A DNA stretch of 13,656 nucleotides from Planctomycetota bacterium (GCA_021798635.1 JAJZGH010000124.1:1-13656); one strand, 5' to 3'. Positions 6,676 to 13,656 are shown, numbered from the stretch's first letter. Numbers and translations: made by a program. Notes: a model not told the origin generated them from the sequence alone.

Positions 6676-6696
6676 AAGTTTCAATTGTTGAAACTT
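6676..6696. promoter_or_regulatory. Perfect 9-3-9 palindrome over the -35 of the TPR/phosphatase operon (operator candidate)
   Basis: Arms AAGTTTCAA and TTGAAACTT flank the spacer TTG. The right arm includes the TTGAAA taken as the -35 (6688-6693). A dimeric repressor bound here would exclude polymerase. On the minus strand the palindrome is followed by AATTTTTC, so a weak terminator reading leftward is the alternative, but no leftward gene precedes it. Confidence 0.45.
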
Positions 6697-6718
6697 TTCC
6701 TCTATGCCGAAGTATAAT
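6688..6718 (+). promoter_or_regulatory. Promoter of the TPR protein/phosphatase operon
   Basis: TTGAAA (6688-6693, 5/6) and a perfect TATAAT (6713-6718) with a longer-than-ideal 19-base spacer. The start of transcription would be near 6725, leaving a leader of about 33 bases that carries GAGGAG 6 bases before the ATG at 6758. Confidence 0.5.
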
Positions 6719-6757
6719 GATGAGGGTGAGACTGATAACTGAAATGAGGAGTCCATC

Positions 6758-8635
6758 ATGAAACTTGCACGTGTACATTCAGTGGTAACGCAACGATCCA
6801 GGGCCGGCAGCGATCGGCGACCATGCCCCCTGCGATCTTTGCGCGGGCCGTTAAGTCTGGGCGGCATGTTGATGCTGGCAGCAATTTACGCGCTTTCAGC
6901 CAGTGGTGCACAGCCGGCTTCGGCGCAGGTTATGGTACAAACCGGCAATGCTCTGGATGCCAATAATCAGGTCGGTTCCGGCGGCAGCAACAGTCCAATT
7001 CCGGGATATGTGCCGATGAATCCTAACGCCGTAGGATACGCCAACTCCAATACCGGAATGTATAACTCGGTCCCGCGCGTGAATTATCAAGTGGTGCCGG
7101 TGACGCTGCCCGATGGGGCCACAACCTTTGCCCGCATTCCACAGATTGGGCAATCATCTTTTGGAAGCAATGTTCCGCCCTCAGCGGTGCCGCTGTATAA
7201 CGTCAACGCCATCAGCTCAGGCGTGCCCAGCTCTGACGTAAATTCTACGTTGGGTTCGCAGGGGCTTATGAGTTCTCAAGGCGCTTTAGTTCAAACGCCT
7301 GTTGGCATGGGGGGTAATCCCTATTCGCCGTACGCCATTAACGGTGAAGCTTATACGAATCCAGCTTATGCATCACCTTATAACGCTCAGAATCCCGCAG
7401 CGCTTATGCCGGGGACCGGCGTCTCTGCTTACACTGCACCCGGCTCTGCAGCTGTTCCCATGGGGACAACCGCCGGCGTTGTGGGACAAATCAGCCCGTT
7501 GTTCGGCTTACGGCAAGTCAGCATACAACAACCGATTTCCGGGCGGCTCACCAATCCGTTTGGCCTCGCCTCGCAAAGCAGTAAAGTATCCGGCCGGGAA
7601 AATCCAACGCATAGTGACAATTCGTTTAACAGTTTCACGCCCATTAATGTGGGCACAAGCCAGGCTACCCGTGCTCATGCCATCGATGGAAACGCGAATC
7701 AGATCAAAGCTGTTCGCTCCACGGGCCAAGCGCTTAACGGTGCCGTTAATAACGGTAACCAACCCGGTAAAATTAATGGCGGAGGCGGCCTGTATCAACA
7801 GTTGCTCACTGAACTCGCGGGGGGTAAGCCCTCCAGCATTACAGCGCCGGGGTTGCCTGGAAAACCGGCCATGACGCAGACGGATTTAACACCCAAATCG
7901 CATGACGCCACCCTGACCATCGACCCGATTACCGGGCTGCCTATTGCTCCAATTACCTCTAAACGCCTGATTGGTGTATCCAACGGCATCGGACAGGGCC
8001 AACCGCTTAACGCCTCCAACGGCCCGATGGAAGCCGGCATGCCGTCCGGCATCAGTGCCGATGGCAGCATTTCCAATAATTTGACCAGTCAATTGCAGGC
8101 CGGCCAGAGCGTGGCCCCGCTAAGTTCCCTGGCGGGTGGAACGCCGGGAAATTTTGGCCAGTTAATGCGCCAAGCTCAGGCCGACCAGAAAACCGGCCGC
8201 TTTGTTTCCGCGATTGAAAATTATCAAAGCGCCATCGAATTGCAGCCGGGCAATGCTCTGCCGCTGGTCGGACAAGCCAATGCTGAACTGGCTGCAGGCC
8301 TTTATCAAAGTGCCGCGTATAATTTGAAATTTGTGTTTGGACGCCATCCGGAATTGGCGGCCCTGCGCTACGACTTCAAGGCGCTGTTGCCTTCCGCCTC
8401 CCTGCAGGCCTCCCATCGGCAACTGCACCGGATGTTCACACAGAAAAGCAATCTTGCGGCATTTTTACTGGCCTACATCGATTATCAAACCGGGCGCAGC
8501 GTGGAACTTAAATCCACCCTTCATCAATGGGCCAACTGGAAAAACAGCGGCCCATGGCCCGCGATCCTTCAGAAGGCGTGGACCAAGGCGGCTCCTGTCA
8601 AAGCCGCCGGCCCAGCACGATCGGGGAAGCCGTGA
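6758..8635 (+). CDS. Exported Asn/Gly/Ser/Pro-rich protein with C-terminal TPR-like domain
   Basis: 625 residues, family not recognised. A long basic N-terminal region (1-34, eight or more Arg/Lys) is followed by a hydrophobic stretch at 35-48 (GGMLMLAAIYALSA) and PASA ahead of Gln57, a probable Sec signal cleaved after Ala56. Residues 57 to about 450 are low complexity: rich in Asn, Gly, Ser, Pro, Ala and Gln, with few charges and no cysteine, and with many short NP, GxP and SPY-like turns, probably an extended or disordered envelope or surface segment. From about residue 464 (GNFGQLMRQAQADQKTGRFVSAIENYQSAIELQPGNALPLVGQANAELAAGLYQSAAYNL) the sequence has the spacing of two TPR units, and helical sequence continues to about 600. 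The C-terminus is basic (KAAPVKAAGPARSGKP). The ATG at 6758 has a strong GAGGAG. Its stop overlaps the GTG of the phosphatase gene, so the two proteins are made together. A role as scaffold or adaptor in the envelope is a guess. Confidence 0.75.
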   Translation: MKLARVHSVVTQRSRAGSDRRPCPLRSLRGPLSLGGMLMLAAIYALSASGAQPASAQVMVQTGNALDANNQVGSGGSNSPIPGYVPMNPNAVGYANSNTGMYNSVPRVNYQVVPVTLPDGATTFARIPQIGQSSFGSNVPPSAVPLYNVNAISSGVPSSDVNSTLGSQGLMSSQGALVQTPVGMGGNPYSPYAINGEAYTNPAYASPYNAQNPAALMPGTGVSAYTAPGSAAVPMGTTAGVVGQISPLFGLRQVSIQQPISGRLTNPFGLASQSSKVSGRENPTHSDNSFNSFTPINVGTSQATRAHAIDGNANQIKAVRSTGQALNGAVNNGNQPGKINGGGGLYQQLLTELAGGKPSSITAPGLPGKPAMTQTDLTPKSHDATLTIDPITGLPIAPITSKRLIGVSNGIGQGQPLNASNGPMEAGMPSGISADGSISNNLTSQLQAGQSVAPLSSLAGGTPGNFGQLMRQAQADQKTGRFVSAIENYQSAIELQPGNALPLVGQANAELAAGLYQSAAYNLKFVFGRHPELAALRYDFKALLPSASLQASHRQLHRMFTQKSNLAAFLLAYIDYQTGRSVELKSTLHQWANWKNSGPWPAILQKAWTKAAPVKAAGPARSGKP

Positions 8636-10449
8636 CGCAATTTGACACCTCCCACGCACAGGATCTAAGCCGCTTGAATGCGGATGAGGAGGCTGTGCGC
8701 ACGGATCTTAATCCCGTGGTTGCTTCATCCGTTGCGGCCGGTATTGAGGCGTCTGCGCGCCTGACTGATTACATTGATGCGGCCACGTTGCAGGATATTC
8801 AGGATTCTCTGGCGTCGGTGGCGCGCGTCAAGGCCACCATCCTTGATTCGCAGGGCGTCCCGCTTACGCATACCACGGTGAGCAAGCGTTTTCAGACGCG
8901 CTCCGCCGCGATCGCCGCATCACACTCTGCCAAGGGCGACACCGCATTGGACCAACCATTTTCCGCTCCAATCGTGGTGCGCGGGCAACGCCTGGGCAGC
9001 ATTGTCATTGAACCCGCCAAAGTCACACCGGTGCGCACCGCCGCCATTAACGAACTGGCTGCCAAATTGCAATTGCCGCCCGCGCAGGTCCGCACCGTTA
9101 TCGACACCCTTAACCAGGAATCCGTGGTGCAGCGGACCGCGGGCGTTCAATTTTTATATCTTCTGGCCAATGCCATATCGCGGCTGTGCGAGCAGGAAAT
9201 TCAGTTGCGCCGCCGCATCGTGGAATTATCCACACTTTTCAATATCTCCAATATGCTCACCGAAGCCCGCGGCCTTCAGCAAACCCTGGACCGCGTGACG
9301 TTGAGCGTCACCGAGGCACTGAACGTAAAAGCGTGCTCGTTGCGACTGCTGGACGACCAGCGCGACGAAATGGTCATTAAGAGCGTTTACAACCTCTCAG
9401 AAGCTTACCTCCAGAAAGGCCCCATCATGCTGCGCCAAAGCGGCATTGACCGCGAGGCCCTGGAAGGCAAGGTCGTCTACATTCCCGATATCGCCACAGA
9501 TCAGCGTATCATATACCGCGATGATGGTCGCCGGGAGGGAATTGTTTCCGTGCTCTGCACTGCCTTGATTTATAAAGACCGCCCCATCGGCGTGTTGCGC
9601 GTTTATACCGCTGAACGCAAGGAATTTTCGGATTTCGAAGTCAAGCTCCTGCAATCCATTGCGGGACAGGCCGCCGCCGCCATCGAAAACGCCCGCCTGC
9701 AACAGGAAACCGTGGAAAAAGAACGCCTCCAGCGGCAGGTTCAGATTGCCGCCGAGGTTCAACGCCGGATGATTCCCGCCGGAGCACCGGTCGTGCCCGG
9801 GTTTGATATTGCAGCGCTCTACGCCCCATGCTTTGAACTCGGTGGAGATTTTTACGACTTCATCGAATTTGGAACCTCCACATTGGGTATTGCCGTGGCA
9901 GATGTGGTGGGCAAGGGCCTGCCCGCTTCCCTGTTAATGGCTTCCGTCCGGGCCGCCATACGTGCCTACGCCAATGATATCTATGATCTCGATGAAATTA
10001 TTGCACGGGTGAACAGGGCCATGGTCGCCGACACCCGCAGCAACGAATTTATTACCCTCTGGTACGGCACGTTAAACTATGCCCGCCGACAACTGACCTA
10101 CTGCGTCGCGGGGCATGACCCTGCCCTGCTGGTGCGTGATGGGAAAATCCAGGATCTCTCTGCGGGCGGAATGGTGCTGGGCGTGGACCCATCCGAACGC
10201 TACGTCAAAGAAGTTTTGCAGTTGCAATCCGGGGATCTGATTTTTATTTACACCGATGGTCTAAGTGACGCAGTGAGTTTCAGCGGAGAAAAATTCGGCA
10301 AGGCACGTGTGCGTGAAACGCTGCTGCGCCACCGCGACTGTACCGCCGAACAGATTTGCCAGAACATGATCTGGGAAACCCGCCGCTTCGTAGGCCTGAA
10401 CCGCCGCACCGACGACACCACCATGGTAGCCCTTCGCGTTACCCAATAA
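8632..10449 (+). CDS. PocR-like/GAF sensor PP2C-family (RsbU/SpoIIE-type) serine phosphatase
   Basis: 605-residue cytoplasmic signalling protein with no membrane segment. Residues about 42-195 resemble a PocR ligand-binding domain (TDYIDAATLQDIQDSLASV, ATILDSQGVPL, APIVVRGQRLGSIVI, LLANAISRLCEQE), but the usual Cys-rich part is replaced by SKRFQTRS. Residues about 197-355 are a GAF domain (STLFNISNMLTEA to QAAAAIENARL). A coiled linker (QQETVEKERLQRQVQIAAEVQRRM) leads to the PP2C/SpoIIE phosphatase at about 385-605. All metal-binding motifs are intact: GGDFYD (Asp406, Asp409), ADVVGKG (Asp424), YTDGLSD (Asp542), TDDTTM (Asp594/Asp595). It should dephosphorylate a phosphoserine protein, classically an anti-sigma-factor antagonist; no STAS or kinase gene is in the window. 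Start: the GTG at 8632 overlaps the TGA of the upstream gene (GTGA) and has GGGGA close upstream. The frame is open back to 8527, but that would overlap the TPR gene by 108 bases. Confidence 0.85.
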   Translation: MTQFDTSHAQDLSRLNADEEAVRTDLNPVVASSVAAGIEASARLTDYIDAATLQDIQDSLASVARVKATILDSQGVPLTHTTVSKRFQTRSAAIAASHSAKGDTALDQPFSAPIVVRGQRLGSIVIEPAKVTPVRTAAINELAAKLQLPPAQVRTVIDTLNQESVVQRTAGVQFLYLLANAISRLCEQEIQLRRRIVELSTLFNISNMLTEARGLQQTLDRVTLSVTEALNVKACSLRLLDDQRDEMVIKSVYNLSEAYLQKGPIMLRQSGIDREALEGKVVYIPDIATDQRIIYRDDGRREGIVSVLCTALIYKDRPIGVLRVYTAERKEFSDFEVKLLQSIAGQAAAAIENARLQQETVEKERLQRQVQIAAEVQRRMIPAGAPVVPGFDIAALYAPCFELGGDFYDFIEFGTSTLGIAVADVVGKGLPASLLMASVRAAIRAYANDIYDLDEIIARVNRAMVADTRSNEFITLWYGTLNYARRQLTYCVAGHDPALLVRDGKIQDLSAGGMVLGVDPSERYVKEVLQLQSGDLIFIYTDGLSDAVSFSGEKFGKARVRETLLRHRDCTAEQICQNMIWETRRFVGLNRRTDDTTMVALRVTQ

Positions 10450-10457
10450 CGGAAGTA

Positions 10458-10643
10458 TCACGCCCAGGTCCAGCACGGTGCGTGCGGCATCTGCACGAGT
10501 TGCGGCAAGTAATTAATGGTATGGGCCTGCGATATTCTCGCGAGGTACGCCTGCAATTCCTGTTCGGTAAATTTTTCAAGAAAAGCCCGTCCGGCCGAGC
10601 GGTTCAGGCGGATGATTTCATCCATCATTTCACGTTTGCTCAT
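10458..10643 (-). CDS. 61-residue small protein of unknown function
   Basis: Reads toward the phosphatase gene, with only 8 bases between the two stop codons. The ATG at 10643 is preceded by AAAGGAG with a 6-base gap, one of the strongest ribosome sites in the window; an upstream in-frame codon at 10673 lacks one. The protein (MSKREMMDEIIRLNRSAGRA...) is mostly helical and charged for residues 1-40 (FLEKFTEQELQAYLARI) and then has a short tail with Pro, Trp and one Cys (MPHAPCWTWA). No signal, membrane segment or metal motif. The family is not recognised. The pattern of short amphipathic helices with a conserved-looking LxRFxxxELxxYL core suggests an adaptor or regulatory small protein, but that is only an impression. 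Confidence 0.7.
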   Translation of the reverse strand: MSKREMMDEIIRLNRSAGRAFLEKFTEQELQAYLARISQAHTINYLPQLVQMPHAPCWTWA

Positions 10644-10726
10644 GCGCGACTCCTTTCGCTTGATATGCTTCACACCAAACCAGCCACGGCCCGTTCGGCA
10701 TAAGAGAAAATTCCCGGCGTCCGATG

Positions 10727-10776
10727 CCGATAATCTTCAACGATAAGGGGTTATCGGCAAGTTATCCCAATAACTT
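10727..10776. repeat. Cluster of overlapping small inverted repeats (GTTAT/ATAAC family)
   Basis: CGATAA-GGGG-TTATCG (10741-10756) and AAGTTAT-CCCA-ATAACTT (10759-10776) sit 2 bases apart. An upstream CCGATAA (10727-10733) can pair with the same TTATCGG (10751-10757), so two folds are mutually exclusive. On the plus strand the second hairpin is followed by TAATAATTTTT, so a terminator for rightward transcription is possible. The surrounding 214-bp gap between the small protein gene and the tRNA has no other gene. Confidence 0.45.
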
Positions 10777-10813
10777 TAATAATTTTTCAGCTTTTCCAAA
10801 TTGCCCCCCGGTA

Positions 10814-10842
10814 TTGATCCCCACGCGGTGTTCCAGTAATAT
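10814..10842 (+). promoter_or_regulatory. Possible promoter of tRNA-Val
   Basis: TTGATC (10814-10819, 4/6), 17 bases, TAATAT (10837-10842, 4/6), or the overlapping TATATT (10840-10845, 5/6) with a 20-base spacer. A start near 10850 is just before the mature 5' end at 10858. Confidence 0.4.
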
Positions 10843-10857
10843 ATTACATCCGTGATC

Positions 10858-10931
10858 GGGCGTTTAGCTCAGTTGGTTAGAGCGTACGGATCACACCCGT
10901 AAGGTCGGGGGTTCGAGCCCCTCAACGCCCA
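10858..10931 (+). tRNA. tRNA-Val, anticodon CAC
   Basis: Cloverleaf of 74 bases. The acceptor stem GGGCGTT/AACGCCC pairs fully; then TA, the D arm GCTC-AGTTGGTTA-GAGC, the anticodon stem TACGG/CCGTA with loop ATCACAC (CAC at positions 34-36, reading GUG valine), the variable loop AGGTC, and the T arm GGGGG-TTCGAGC-CCCTC with one G:U pair. The discriminator is A73. CCA is not encoded (ATCA follows), so it must be added by nucleotidyltransferase. A run of six T (10940-10945) follows the gene after a few bases and may end transcription. No other tRNA is adjacent. Confidence 0.93.
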
Positions 10932-11063
10932 TCAAGCCGTTTTTTGGATCTGCGCAGACAGGCGCACCGGGGGGGCGTGGCCATTTTTCCGGGCATGGCC
11001 GAATTAACGCCAAATCAGGCGGAAATCACAACATTCTCCAGCGGGTTGAGTCATCCAACTGGC

Positions 11064-12572
11064 CTACGCGCCGATTTGGGGGCGTTTCCCGTCCGGCCAA
11101 TCTATATGGAAGAATTTTCCACGAGGTTGATCTACCCGCTCATAGGTATGAGCACCAAAATAATCTCTTTGAGCTTGAATCAGGCTCGCCGGCAGCACCG
11201 CGGTGCGATAGGAATCATAATAAGCCAACGCCGACATAAACGCCGGAGCGGCAATTCCATTTTTCGCCGCCAGTGCTACGATTTCGCGCCACTGTTCCTG
11301 GCCGTTTTGGATCTGCTTGCGGAAATAAGGGTCCATTAACAGATTAACCAGTTTCGGATCGCGCGTATAAGCGTCCGTGATTTTCTGGAGGAACCCCGCG
11401 CGGATAATGCACCCGCCCCGCCAGATACTGGCGATGGTTCCGAAATCAAATTTCCAGTGATATTCCTGCTGCGCCTGGAACATTAACTGAAAGCCCTGAG
11501 CATAGGCGCAAATTTTGGAGCAGAACAGTGCCTGTCGAATGGCCTCGATCATTTTTTTACCATGCTTCTTATTGCCCAGCTTGGGCCCGCGAAGTTTTTT
11601 CGATGCCGCCACGCGCTCTTCCTTCAAAGCACTCATGCAGCGGGCAAAAACCGCCTCGGCAATCGAATTGGCCGGCACGCCCATATCCAACGCGCTGGTG
11701 GAAGTCCACTTACCGGTGCCCTTCTGGCCGGCTGCATCCAGAATGCTGTCCACCAGATATTTTTTTGGCTTGGCCGGGTCGCGCTGCTGCAGGACATCGG
11801 CTGTAATTTCAATCAGGTAAGAATCCAGCTCGGTAAGATTCCATTGGCTGAATATTTCCGCTAATTCCGGCGGTGTAAGGTCCAGCAAATGCCGCAGCAG
11901 GAAATACGCCTCGCTGATCAACTGCATATCCACATATTCAATGCCGTTATGCACCATTTTAACATAATGCCCCGCCCCATCAGGCCCCAGATACGCTGTG
12001 CACGGAACCCCACCGCTCACCGGTTTGCCGGGTTCGGCCCCGGCAATCGGTTTGCCGGTTTTGGCATCCACCTTGGCGGCGATGGCTTCCCATATCGGCT
12101 TGAGATGTTTCCATGACTCGGGATCGCCACCGGGCATCAATGATGGACCGAATCGCGCACCAAGTTCTCCCCCTGAAACGCCCGAACCAAAGAATTTGAG
12201 CTTTTCCGCATATTGTTTTTCACGGCGAATCGTATCAGTCCACAAGCTGTTGCCGGCATCAATGACAATATCATTTTTATCCACACCTGCTTCAATGAGC
12301 TGCTGCGTGACGCCATCAACGGCAGCGCCGGCCTTTACCAGAATGATAATGACCCGCGGTTTTTTTATTGCCAGCACAAAATCCTTCAGCGTATCACACC
12401 CCACCAGCTTTCCCGGCGTGCTGGGGTTTTCCTTGATGAATTCCTGCGTTACCGCGGTGGTACGATTGAAAACCGCAATATCAAAACCATGATCGGCGAT
12501 ATTCAGAGCCAGATTTTTCCCCATGACCGCCAGACCAATCAAACCAACTTGAGCAACCCCGGATTCAGACAT
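11064..12572 (-). CDS. gnd: 6-phosphogluconate dehydrogenase (decarboxylating)
   Basis: Cytosolic enzyme of the oxidative pentose phosphate pathway: 6-phosphogluconate + NADP+ gives ribulose-5-phosphate + CO2 + NADPH. 502 residues, somewhat longer than the usual 470 or so. The N-terminal Rossmann fold has [12 protein letters not shown] (13-24) and NRT (36-38), typical of NADP use. SGGELGAR (133-140) and [13 protein letters not shown] carry the substrate and catalytic residues Lys205 and Glu212, with His208 and Asn209 beside them. The C-terminal [20 protein letters not shown] and RGKFFHIDW complete the dimer-swap tail, so this is the long dimeric class. About 20 extra residues at 171-190 contain a 9-residue repeat ([18 protein letters not shown]). 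The ATG at 12572 has AAGGA 8 bases upstream. zwf is not in the window. Confidence 0.96.
   Translation of the reverse strand: MSESGVAQVGLIGLAVMGKNLALNIADHGFDIAVFNRTTAVTQEFIKENPSTPGKLVGCDTLKDFVLAIKKPRVIIILVKAGAAVDGVTQQLIEAGVDKNDIVIDAGNSLWTDTIRREKQYAEKLKFFGSGVSGGELGARFGPSLMPGGDPESWKHLKPIWEAIAAKVDAKTGKPIAGAEPGKPVSGGVPCTAYLGPDGAGHYVKMVHNGIEYVDMQLISEAYFLLRHLLDLTPPELAEIFSQWNLTELDSYLIEITADVLQQRDPAKPKKYLVDSILDAAGQKGTGKWTSTSALDMGVPANSIAEAVFARCMSALKEERVAASKKLRGPKLGNKKHGKKMIEAIRQALFCSKICAYAQGFQLMFQAQQEYHWKFDFGTIASIWRGGCIIRAGFLQKITDAYTRDPKLVNLLMDPYFRKQIQNGQEQWREIVALAAKNGIAAPAFMSALAYYDSYRTAVLPASLIQAQRDYFGAHTYERVDQPRGKFFHIDWPDGKRPQIGA
12021..12074. repeat. 27-bp imperfect tandem repeat inside gnd
   Basis: The 11-mer CGGTTTGCCGG occurs at 12021 and 12048, 27 bases apart, and encodes two nine-residue units G-K-P-[IV]-[AS]-G-[AG]-x-P in the extra loop of 6-phosphogluconate dehydrogenase. 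Probably a slippage duplication that keeps frame. Confidence 0.6.
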
Positions 12573-12604
12573 GAATCATTTCCTTTCAATGAATTCAACC
12601 CGTT

Positions 12605-12653
12605 ATTATGTTAAGCCGACTGACGGAAACTTTCCAGCGAGGGAAAACTTTTC
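12605..12653 (-). promoter_or_regulatory. gnd promoter region with two small palindromes
   Basis: On the minus strand CATAAT (12610-12605, 5/6 to -10) would give a leader of about 25 bases before the gnd ATG. No clear -35 exists. Two odd palindromes lie in its place and just upstream: GGAAACTTTCC (12625-12635) and GAAAACTTTTC (12643-12653), with centres 18 bases apart. They could be activator or repressor sites that replace a -35. The rest of the 154-bp gap between gnd and the glycosidase gene holds nothing else I can name. Confidence 0.35.
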
Positions 12654-12726
12654 AGTGTTTGACATGTGCGCACAATTACACCGCACCGAATTTTCCCTTG
12701 GCATCTTGGCCGCGCTGCATCAAAAA

Positions 12727-13656
12727 TCAGCGTCCAACTGCTGTCAGCCGCAGCGTTTCGCCGGCACGCATGGCAAGCGACAGCGTTTTTCCCGTGATGG
12801 TCCTCTCCGGATGGCGCAACTGCGCCACCGCTACCCGTCGGCCCGGCCACGGATTCACAAGATGGCATTCTCCACCACGCTCACTGATGATTTGTACATA
12901 CGCAACGCGCCCCTGATGCATCCGACTGGAAACTAAAAAATCTCCGCATGCCAGAAGATTTCCGAAGGACGCATTCTGATTTCGCGGCCAGTTTGGAAAC
13001 ACCAGAATATTCTTCTGATAGCTTTGCAGAAACATACCGCAGATCGTCGTCGGCACGGTGGCAAAATTTTCCGTTCCGCCGCCGCCCATTTGAAAAAGAA
13101 AATCAGGATAGGAAAAATGACTGATCAACATATCAAGATGATATAAGATTTTATTCGGATCATAGCCCACCGCCGCGCATGCCGGATAAAAACTGGATGT
13201 GTTGTTGTAGTCATACCAGGTCTTCTGAAAGCTTACCGTATTAAGCGCTGCAGCCAGTTCGCTCTTCGGACTTTCCAAGCCAATCGCCCAGGCGGGAAAA
13301 ATGACTTGATGCGAATTCATCCCCGCCGAAGATCCGCTGATGCGAACCCGCAGATGCGCCGAAAGCAGGTGACCGAGATTGATCCATTGCGAACCCGTCA
13401 AGGCGTCACGAATCACGAATTTGCCTTGCACCGCCGCGTTGCCGACCGCATGGACAATGCCGGCAATGGAAGCCGCCGGCACGATTGGCAACGGACTTAA
13501 ATGCGCGAGGATATGTCGCCACTGCCCCGCATCCGGGTCATTTAATTGCAGGCTATGATTCATATCCAGCAGCCCGGAATACAGCATCCGTAAAAAGGCG
13601 ATGCTGGTCGCCGGGTTTAAGTCATGTGGCGAATGCAATTCATCGGCGGCGTCGTT
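12727..13656 (-). CDS. Glycoside hydrolase, GH95-like (alpha-L-fucosidase-type), C-terminal part
   Basis: The frame is open to the right edge of the window, so the N-terminus is missing; 309 residues are visible. An apparent start codon near 13638 is a leucine TTG in a continuing frame, not a true start. The visible part fits the end of an (alpha/alpha)6-barrel glycosidase: TSIAFLRMLYSGLLDMNHSLQLN with QWRHILAHLSPLP, a substrate-cleft segment (NTSSFYPACAAVGYDPNK), GGGGTENFATVPTTICGMFLQSYQ, then a beta-sheet tail (LVFPNWPRNQNASFGNLLACGDFLVSSRMHQGRVAYVQIISERGGECHLVNPWPGRRVAV). The FP-WP-x-A-F, FLVSS and NPWPG signatures are what I associate with GH95-type proteins of polysaccharide-degrading bacteria. 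The catalytic residues are not all in view. Such enzymes are usually exported, but the signal region is outside the window. Confidence 0.65.
   Translation of the reverse strand, partial: NDAADELHSPHDLNPATSIAFLRMLYSGLLDMNHSLQLNDPDAGQWRHILAHLSPLPIVPAASIAGIVHAVGNAAVQGKFVIRDALTGSQWINLGHLLSAHLRVRISGSSAGMNSHQVIFPAWAIGLESPKSELAAALNTVSFQKTWYDYNNTSSFYPACAAVGYDPNKILYHLDMLISHFSYPDFLFQMGGGGTENFATVPTTICGMFLQSYQKNILVFPNWPRNQNASFGNLLACGDFLVSSRMHQGRVAYVQIISERGGECHLVNPWPGRRVAVAQLRHPERTITGKTLSLAMRAGETLRLTAVGR

Larger units (their letters stand above)
6330..6757. other. 428-bp divergent control region between the lexA unit and the TPR/phosphatase operon
   Basis: No convincing gene. It contains the leftward promoter and SOS-type box (6486-6513), a leader of about 150 bases running to 6329, the motif GAACATT three times, a perfect palindrome at 6676-6696 and the rightward promoter. 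Short minus-strand frames of 71-76 residues around 6428-6658 begin at TTG or GTG without ribosome sites and have no family resemblance. A frame with ATG at 6441 and GGAAGAGG upstream runs in the wrong frame for the first 140 codons of the unknown gene and is Arg/Ser-rich, so it is treated as a shadow. Confidence 0.55.

Noticed and set aside
10951..10966. TGCGC-N6-GCGCA hairpin as gnd or tRNA terminator
   Set aside because: Followed by G-rich sequence on the plus strand and by A-rich sequence on the minus strand, so no T-tract in either direction.
10944..11339. 131-residue plus-strand frame after the tRNA
   Set aside because: Starts at a TTG without a ribosome site and is mostly antisense to gnd.
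1..13656. CRISPR arrays, insertion sequences, phage or defence genes
   Set aside because: No regularly spaced repeats, transposase motifs, terminal repeats, integrases or nuclease/toxin families were seen in any frame.

Overview
The window looks like a chromosomal segment of a moderately GC-rich Gram-negative bacterium, most probably a member of the Planctomycetota (Phycisphaerae-like) or a near relative in the PVC group. This is an inference. It rests on a DksA/TraR protein with a long Lys/Ala/Pro-rich N-terminal tail sitting directly upstream of lspA (a dksA-lspA pairing I also recall from Chlamydia), a GH95-like glycosidase, a PP2C/SpoIIE-type phosphatase with GAF sensing, and a LexA SOS repressor. 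Most genes have clear Shine-Dalgarno sites. I see no transposase, integrase, phage gene or CRISPR array.

Left part (1-5077, all on the minus strand, so read from right to left): a sigma70-like promoter at 4952-4980 drives a probable operon. It comprises a DksA/TraR-family regulator with a half-degenerate zinc finger, signal peptidase II (lspA), a 50-residue single-pass membrane microprotein, and a WbpA-like nucleotide-sugar dehydrogenase. Downstream lies L-aspartate oxidase (nadB), which probably has its own promoter. nadB is followed by two small hairpins near the window edge.

Middle-left (5078-6757): lexA (minus strand) is preceded by an unrecognised gene whose reading frame seems to shift once and which then ends in an ATGA overlap with lexA. 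Upstream is a 428-bp divergent control region. It holds a GTTC-N7-GTTC direct repeat of the alphaproteobacterial SOS-box type, lying between a -35-like and a -10-like element of the leftward (lexA) promoter. It also holds a 21-bp palindrome on the -35 of the rightward promoter.

Middle-right (6758-10449, plus strand): a two-gene, translationally coupled operon (GTGA overlap). The first gene encodes an exported, Asn/Gly/Ser/Pro-rich protein with a C-terminal TPR-like domain. The second encodes a cytoplasmic PocR-like/GAF/PP2C (RsbU/SpoIIE-type) serine phosphatase. A convergent 61-residue small protein follows.

Right part (10644-13656): a cluster of overlapping small inverted repeats, a tRNA-Val(CAC) with its own promoter-like sequence, 6-phosphogluconate dehydrogenase (minus strand), and the C-terminal part of a GH95-like glycoside hydrolase cut by the window edge (minus strand).

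No single obvious new multi-gene system is present. The most unusual items are the SOS-type control of the unknown gene-lexA pair, the frame break in that unknown gene, the exported TPR protein coupled to a PocR-like/GAF/PP2C phosphatase, and the membrane microprotein between lspA and the sugar dehydrogenase.
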